A stretch of DNA of 64,000 nt from Pontiella desulfatans (GTDB lineage Bacteria > Verrucomicrobiota > Kiritimatiellia > Kiritimatiellales > Pontiellaceae): positions 930,001-994,000 of the forward strand of contig NZ_CAAHFG010000001.1 in NCBI RefSeq assembly GCF_900890425.1, read 5' to 3'. Below, piece by piece: positions 60,458 through 64,000 of this stretch. Every line of letters begins with the position of its first letter. The first letter of the stretch is position 1. Made by a program: the position numbers and the translations under genes. Under the pieces are notes generated by a model. That model saw only the letters and a program-made list of their open reading frames with translations, did not search any database and had not been told where the DNA came from.

Positions 60458-63361
60458 ATGAAAAAAATCGCTTTTGGATGGATGGCCTGCATGTTAATGG
60501 CGGTCGGAGCAGGTGCATCGAACCAGATTGGAACCTTCTGGTTTGTGCAGAAAGCCGGAGCGGGATCGCCTGAGGAGGTGGCAGACGATCTTTTGATGAA
60601 TAACGGTCATGTGATCACCAACCTGAACCAAACTGGACTTTCCTGTTCCCGGGTCAGCGATGGCGATGATCTGGTGTACTCCATCACCTGGACAGGGGAT
60701 GATTTTAATGGCGATGCGACGAATGACACATTTTCGTTCGATTTGCGGGTTGAAGGTTTTTCCGGATCCACCTACTCCTACAGCACCAATGCCGGAGAAT
60801 CTTCCATGACGCTGCTTGGATCATCAACGGATGTGACGGCGATTAACAACACGTGGGGCGTGGGGGGTGATTTTGATGTGGATGCCGGCGAAAGCCTCCG
60901 CTTTACGGTGGAGAATTTTTCGGTTTCAGTTCCGGGTTTTATGGCTGAATTCAATGGGGCCATTTCTATGGTGGCGATGGAGTCGAACGGAGGGCGCGAT
61001 CACGCGTTGATTCGTGGGGAAGGAACCAATCTCAATGCTTCAATTTTTTCGGCTCCAACCGCAAGCTATGCATTTTCCGGAATGGATCCTTTTGTCGTAA
61101 CCGGCGCGGGCAGTTTTTATCTGGGAAGCCGGGAGTGGGCGGTTTCTAAGGTCGGCTTTAAGTTCACGGTGTCGAATCCATCCAATTCGGTGGTTTGGGA
61201 TGTCTCGGATTATTCGGAAGATCCCACCGGTCCGCAGTATATCGATCCCTATCCGGCTCAAACGAATTTTGCCAGCTACCCGGAGTTTTCCTGGGATACG
61301 GTGCCGCGCTGGCTGGCCCTTAGAAGTACGACCGCGCTGGAGGAATATAAGGTCGAATCGGTCGCCGACCACTACCAGATTGTGATGCTTGAGAAAGCGA
61401 ATAAGCAGGGCTTTACCTATATCGAGGATGGCATCGTGAATGTGTCAACACGGCTCAAGGCGCTGAATCCAAACATCAGAACCCTGTTCTACCGGAATAC
61501 CGTTGTGCATTACGGTGGATACGAATCGGACGCCGGCTATGATTCCGATGCCTGGAGCCAATATACGATCGGTGACGACGGGACCACCAACTACACGTTG
61601 ATTCGGAATATTTACAGGATGTATAATGCCAGTATTCCTGAGTTGAGGGAATGGTGGCTGGATGCGGCGTTGAGTATATTTGACGACCCGGACGGGATGG
61701 CGAATGTGGACGGCATTTTTCTCGATAAGGTCGGGGGCGGTGGAGCGCCTCTGATTGACGGCGAAGGAAACTTTGCATCTGATTATGTGGAGATGCTCTA
61801 TACCCTCCGCCAACAGATGCCGGCGAATAAGTTGCTGACCGGAAATACGCTCCGGAATGAGAATAAGAACGGCGACCGGGAAATGATGAGCATTATGCAG
61901 GGTTCCTATCTTGAGCGCTGGCGGCTTCCTGATGCTTCCAGCAATCCGGCACAAACCGTTGCGGATGCAACCTGTGTAACGATTCAGCTGATGCGGGAAG
62001 CCCTTTCGCTCGGTAAAATTATCATGCTGCAGTCCGGCCCCATTGGCTTTACAGAGGTCGAAAATGATGACGGGGAACTCTTCACGGATCAGGAGGCTTT
62101 TGCGGCAGCGGTAGATGTGGCACTGGCGATATTTTTGATCGCGGCAGAAGAGAATGCTTATTTCAGTTATCAAAACACTGTGAACGCCCTCGATGATGAT
62201 TGGAAGTGGGATTCAAGTTTTATCGAAGAGCTGAACCGTCCATTGGGTAAACCGTTAGGCGATCCCGTCAAAGACGGCTATGTCTATACCCGATCCTATG
62301 AGCATGTGGATGTGTGGGTGAATGTGGAAACACTGGAGGCGGTATTGGATTGGGATCCAGAACGTGGTCTGTCTAAGATGATTGGCTCGGATAATTTTGA
62401 TGGGGTCAACGAGTATGAGAGTCGAACGATCAACGGCGGAATTAATGGCGATAATAACCTGTGGAACATTGTGAGCCGGGCAACGGTCGCGACCGACGAG
62501 GTGATCGATACCTCAGTGGAGGCCGGTGGCGTTGTGGCGCTGAACGCAGGGGATACATTAGGGTTTCTCGGCACAAATAAGACGGACAACGTCTTCGGCA
62601 TGTATCGATCGGGCGCTTCGCGAACGCTGGTCTATACGTTTGATGTTTCCGGATATTATGATCTGAAGCTGGAGATGGACTGGGCGTGTTCCGGCGACAT
62701 TGCCGACAAAAATACATCGGTTTCGTATTCGATTGATGGGGGGGCTACGCAAACCGTTTTTGATGTGGGCACATCCGGTGTAAACTGGAACGAAACATTG
62801 GACAATGGAACGGTGCTGGATCGGAACCGTCGCGCAAACGTTTTAACCAATGCTGTTTCAGCGAACCATTTAACCGATGAGTTCCAGACCTACGCCACGT
62901 CGATTGATGGAGCCGGATCACTTCTGACCGTAACCATCGTGATGGATTCTACGGTCGGCGGCTTCGGAGGATTCGGACTGGATAATCTGAAACTCTATGG
63001 CGCGGCTCTTGATCCCATTGATTTTGAACTCTGGATTGCCAATTATGATCTGAGTGGAACGAACGCCACAGAAAGTGCCAATCCGGACGGAGATCGGTAT
63101 ACGAACTACGAAGAATATATCGCCGGTCTGAACCCGGAGATTGCTGATGAATTTGCTCTGACCGGCTTCCTTACCGGCGAAACCAATTCCATGGATTGGA
63201 ACGCCGTCAGCGGGCGCGTTTACAATGTCTATTGGTCGAGCAACTTGGTGCACGGATTTACGTTGATCGGGAGCAATCTTGTGGAGGGCTCATTTGTCGA
63301 TACAACCACGGATCGGGATGTTCAGGCCTTCTATAAAATCACGGTGGAACGTGAGCTGTAA
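60458..63361 (+). CDS. Secreted putative glycosidase with one shared ~210-residue domain
   Basis: 967 residues from ATG 60458, with GGAGGG upstream and a signal peptide (IAFGWMACMLMAVGAGAS). Residues 22-240 are beta-rich. Residues 270-640 resemble a TIM-barrel 'putative glycoside hydrolase': WLALRSTTALEEYKVESVAD, IVMLEKANKQGFTYIEDGIV, LKALNPNIRTLFYRNTVVHY, GMANVDGIFLDKVGGGG (Asp as possible catalytic acid) and LLTGNTLRNENKNGDREMMS. One copy of the shared domain follows at 62377-63000 (GSDNFDGVNEYESRTI to GGFGGFGLDNLKLYG). The end is NPDGDRYTNYEEYIAGLNPE and SGRVYNVYWSSNLVHGFTLI, a C-terminal domain like the one ending the giant beta-helix protein. Glycosidase activity is inferred from layout only. 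Confidence 0.7.
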   Translation: MKKIAFGWMACMLMAVGAGASNQIGTFWFVQKAGAGSPEEVADDLLMNNGHVITNLNQTGLSCSRVSDGDDLVYSITWTGDDFNGDATNDTFSFDLRVEGFSGSTYSYSTNAGESSMTLLGSSTDVTAINNTWGVGGDFDVDAGESLRFTVENFSVSVPGFMAEFNGAISMVAMESNGGRDHALIRGEGTNLNASIFSAPTASYAFSGMDPFVVTGAGSFYLGSREWAVSKVGFKFTVSNPSNSVVWDVSDYSEDPTGPQYIDPYPAQTNFASYPEFSWDTVPRWLALRSTTALEEYKVESVADHYQIVMLEKANKQGFTYIEDGIVNVSTRLKALNPNIRTLFYRNTVVHYGGYESDAGYDSDAWSQYTIGDDGTTNYTLIRNIYRMYNASIPELREWWLDAALSIFDDPDGMANVDGIFLDKVGGGGAPLIDGEGNFASDYVEMLYTLRQQMPANKLLTGNTLRNENKNGDREMMSIMQGSYLERWRLPDASSNPAQTVADATCVTIQLMREALSLGKIIMLQSGPIGFTEVENDDGELFTDQEAFAAAVDVALAIFLIAAEENAYFSYQNTVNALDDDWKWDSSFIEELNRPLGKPLGDPVKDGYVYTRSYEHVDVWVNVETLEAVLDWDPERGLSKMIGSDNFDGVNEYESRTINGGINGDNNLWNIVSRATVATDEVIDTSVEAGGVVALNAGDTLGFLGTNKTDNVFGMYRSGASRTLVYTFDVSGYYDLKLEMDWACSGDIADKNTSVSYSIDGGATQTVFDVGTSGVNWNETLDNGTVLDRNRRANVLTNAVSANHLTDEFQTYATSIDGAGSLLTVTIVMDSTVGGFGGFGLDNLKLYGAALDPIDFELWIANYDLSGTNATESANPDGDRYTNYEEYIAGLNPEIADEFALTGFLTGETNSMDWNAVSGRVYNVYWSSNLVHGFTLIGSNLVEGSFVDTTTDRDVQAFYKITVEREL

Positions 63362-63383
63362 CTTTGATTAGGAAAAAATTAGA

Positions 63384-64000
63384 ATGAAGAAAAAATCAGT
63401 AGTGGCTGCTTTTTGTGCCGCCTTGGCCATTGGAGTCTATGCAGACCCAGATTGGGATGCCGTTGTGGCACTGGGCGATCTGACGAATGCGCCGTCCGTG
63501 TATACCACCAACGGTGTGGTCACAAATGTTAACTGCGTCGGTTCGATCCAGTCGATGATGTATGAGAGCGTGGAGTATACCGGTAAAACGACACGGGTTT
63601 GGGCGTATATCGGAATGCCGGCCGGCGCCAGTGCGGAGAATCCAGTGCCTGCGGTTGTGCTGGTTCATGGGGGTGGCGGTACGGCGTTTTCTGACTGGGT
63701 TCAGCACTGGAACGATCGGGGGTATGCCGCGATTGCCATGGATAACGAAGGGCGGATGGTCGATCCGGCTACAGGCGAAAAGTTTGTGCAACCCTGGGGC
63801 GGGCCGCAACGCACCGGCATCTATGACGATATGGCGAAGCCGATCGGGGATCACTTTATGTATCACGCAACCGCATCTGCCATTGTCGCCAACTCGCTGA
63901 TACGTTCACTGCCTGAAGTAGATGCGGATAAAATCGGAATCATGGGTGTCTCCTGGGGCGGGGTGATCACCAGCACAACGATTGGGCTGGATGACCGCTT
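63384..64000 (+). CDS. Secreted alpha/beta hydrolase, AXE1/dienelactone hydrolase-like (cut by window end)
   Basis: At least 205 residues; the gene runs off the window. A signal peptide (VVAAFCAALAIGVYA) begins it. Hydrolase markers are VEYTGKTTRVWAYIGMPAGA, VPAVVLVHGGGGTAFSDWVQ ('HGggg' oxyanion region), NDRGYAAIAMDNEG and the nucleophile elbow ADKIGIMGVSWGGVITSTTI (GVSWGG, Ser). The form is that of acetyl-xylan-esterase or BAAT-type proteins in polysaccharide use clusters. The Asp and His of the triad would lie beyond the edge. It starts 22 bases after the putative glycosidase, so the two probably form a unit and the product may deacylate the same glycan. Confidence 0.8.
   Translation, partial: MKKKSVVAAFCAALAIGVYADPDWDAVVALGDLTNAPSVYTTNGVVTNVNCVGSIQSMMYESVEYTGKTTRVWAYIGMPAGASAENPVPAVVLVHGGGGTAFSDWVQHWNDRGYAAIAMDNEGRMVDPATGEKFVQPWGGPQRTGIYDDMAKPIGDHFMYHATASAIVANSLIRSLPEVDADKIGIMGVSWGGVITSTTIGLDDR

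Noticed and set aside
1-64000. tRNA and rRNA genes
   Set aside because: No T-arm-like GGTTCRANNCC in a cloverleaf context and no rRNA-like stretch was recognised by eye; a covariance-model scan would settle this.

Overview
The window looks like the chromosome of a Kiritimatiellota-type bacterium (PVC superphylum, Pontiella-like). That placement rests on gene content, not on a marker gene. The content includes two adjacent Cys-type sulfatases with a GH95-like glycosidase, a GH172 (DUF2961) lipoprotein, a TIGR03790-type protein, a PEP-CTERM protein, large secreted beta-helix and 'choice-of-anchor'-like proteins, and many intergenic palindromic repeats. No rRNA, tRNA or CRISPR array was seen.

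Layout. (1) 1-7131: the end of a surface polysaccharide cluster on the + strand, with two methyltransferases, a WecG/TagA-type glycosyltransferase, an unusual flippase-like/methyltransferase fusion, a GT-C-like membrane protein and a TPR-tailed O-antigen ligase. (2) 7128-13651: a sugar-activation region holding a GHMP kinase fused to a nucleotidyltransferase (- strand), a plant-glucuronokinase-like kinase and a GalU enzyme; an HTH gene pair, a palindromic element and an MTA/SAH-deaminase-like amidohydrolase lie between them. (3) 13652-17453: a 30-residue membrane-protein gene with its own terminator, ilvD, a DUF6941-like gene and an EF-hand protein, with two pairs of a palindromic box spaced exactly 60 bp. 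(4) 17532-22237 (- strand): the LPP20 / COG3014 / LpoB lipoprotein set interrupted by a RAYT-REP unit, then a CvpA-like protein. (5) 22321-28346: a four-helix-bundle gene between heptamer repeats, DUF1643, lipoprotein, cupin, GH172, alpha/beta hydrolase and a Memo-AMMECR1 fusion.

(6) 28778-37761: one giant secreted beta-helix gene of about 2650 codons, split by a 1014-bp IS1595-like element with 25-bp ends and an 8-bp target duplication. Removing the element and one duplication restores the frame exactly. The protein is built of six modules in an A-B-C-A-B-C order. (7) 38135-47685: a TIGR03790-like protein, GmhB-like phosphatase, TsaE, TsaB, a decayed nucleotidyltransferase pair, transporter, ferritin-like protein, SDR protein, an ArsR-like regulator with a palindromic operator, a signal-peptidase-like protein lacking the catalytic serine, and MtfA. 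(8) 48474-56765: a polysaccharide-use unit (GH95-like enzyme and two sulfatases), followed convergently by a response regulator and a histidine kinase with discoidin-like periplasmic repeats. (9) 56974-64000: a run of secreted proteins that share one roughly 210-residue domain in four copies, then an esterase-like alpha/beta hydrolase cut by the window edge.

The overall theme is carbohydrate. The cell seems to make and ligate a surface glycan, phosphorylate and activate free sugars to nucleotide sugars, and degrade sulfated, probably fucose-containing glycans outside the cytoplasm. The less familiar parts are the kinase/nucleotidyltransferase fusion, the shared domain of the last genes, the A-B-C-A-B-C giant protein and the several repeat families.
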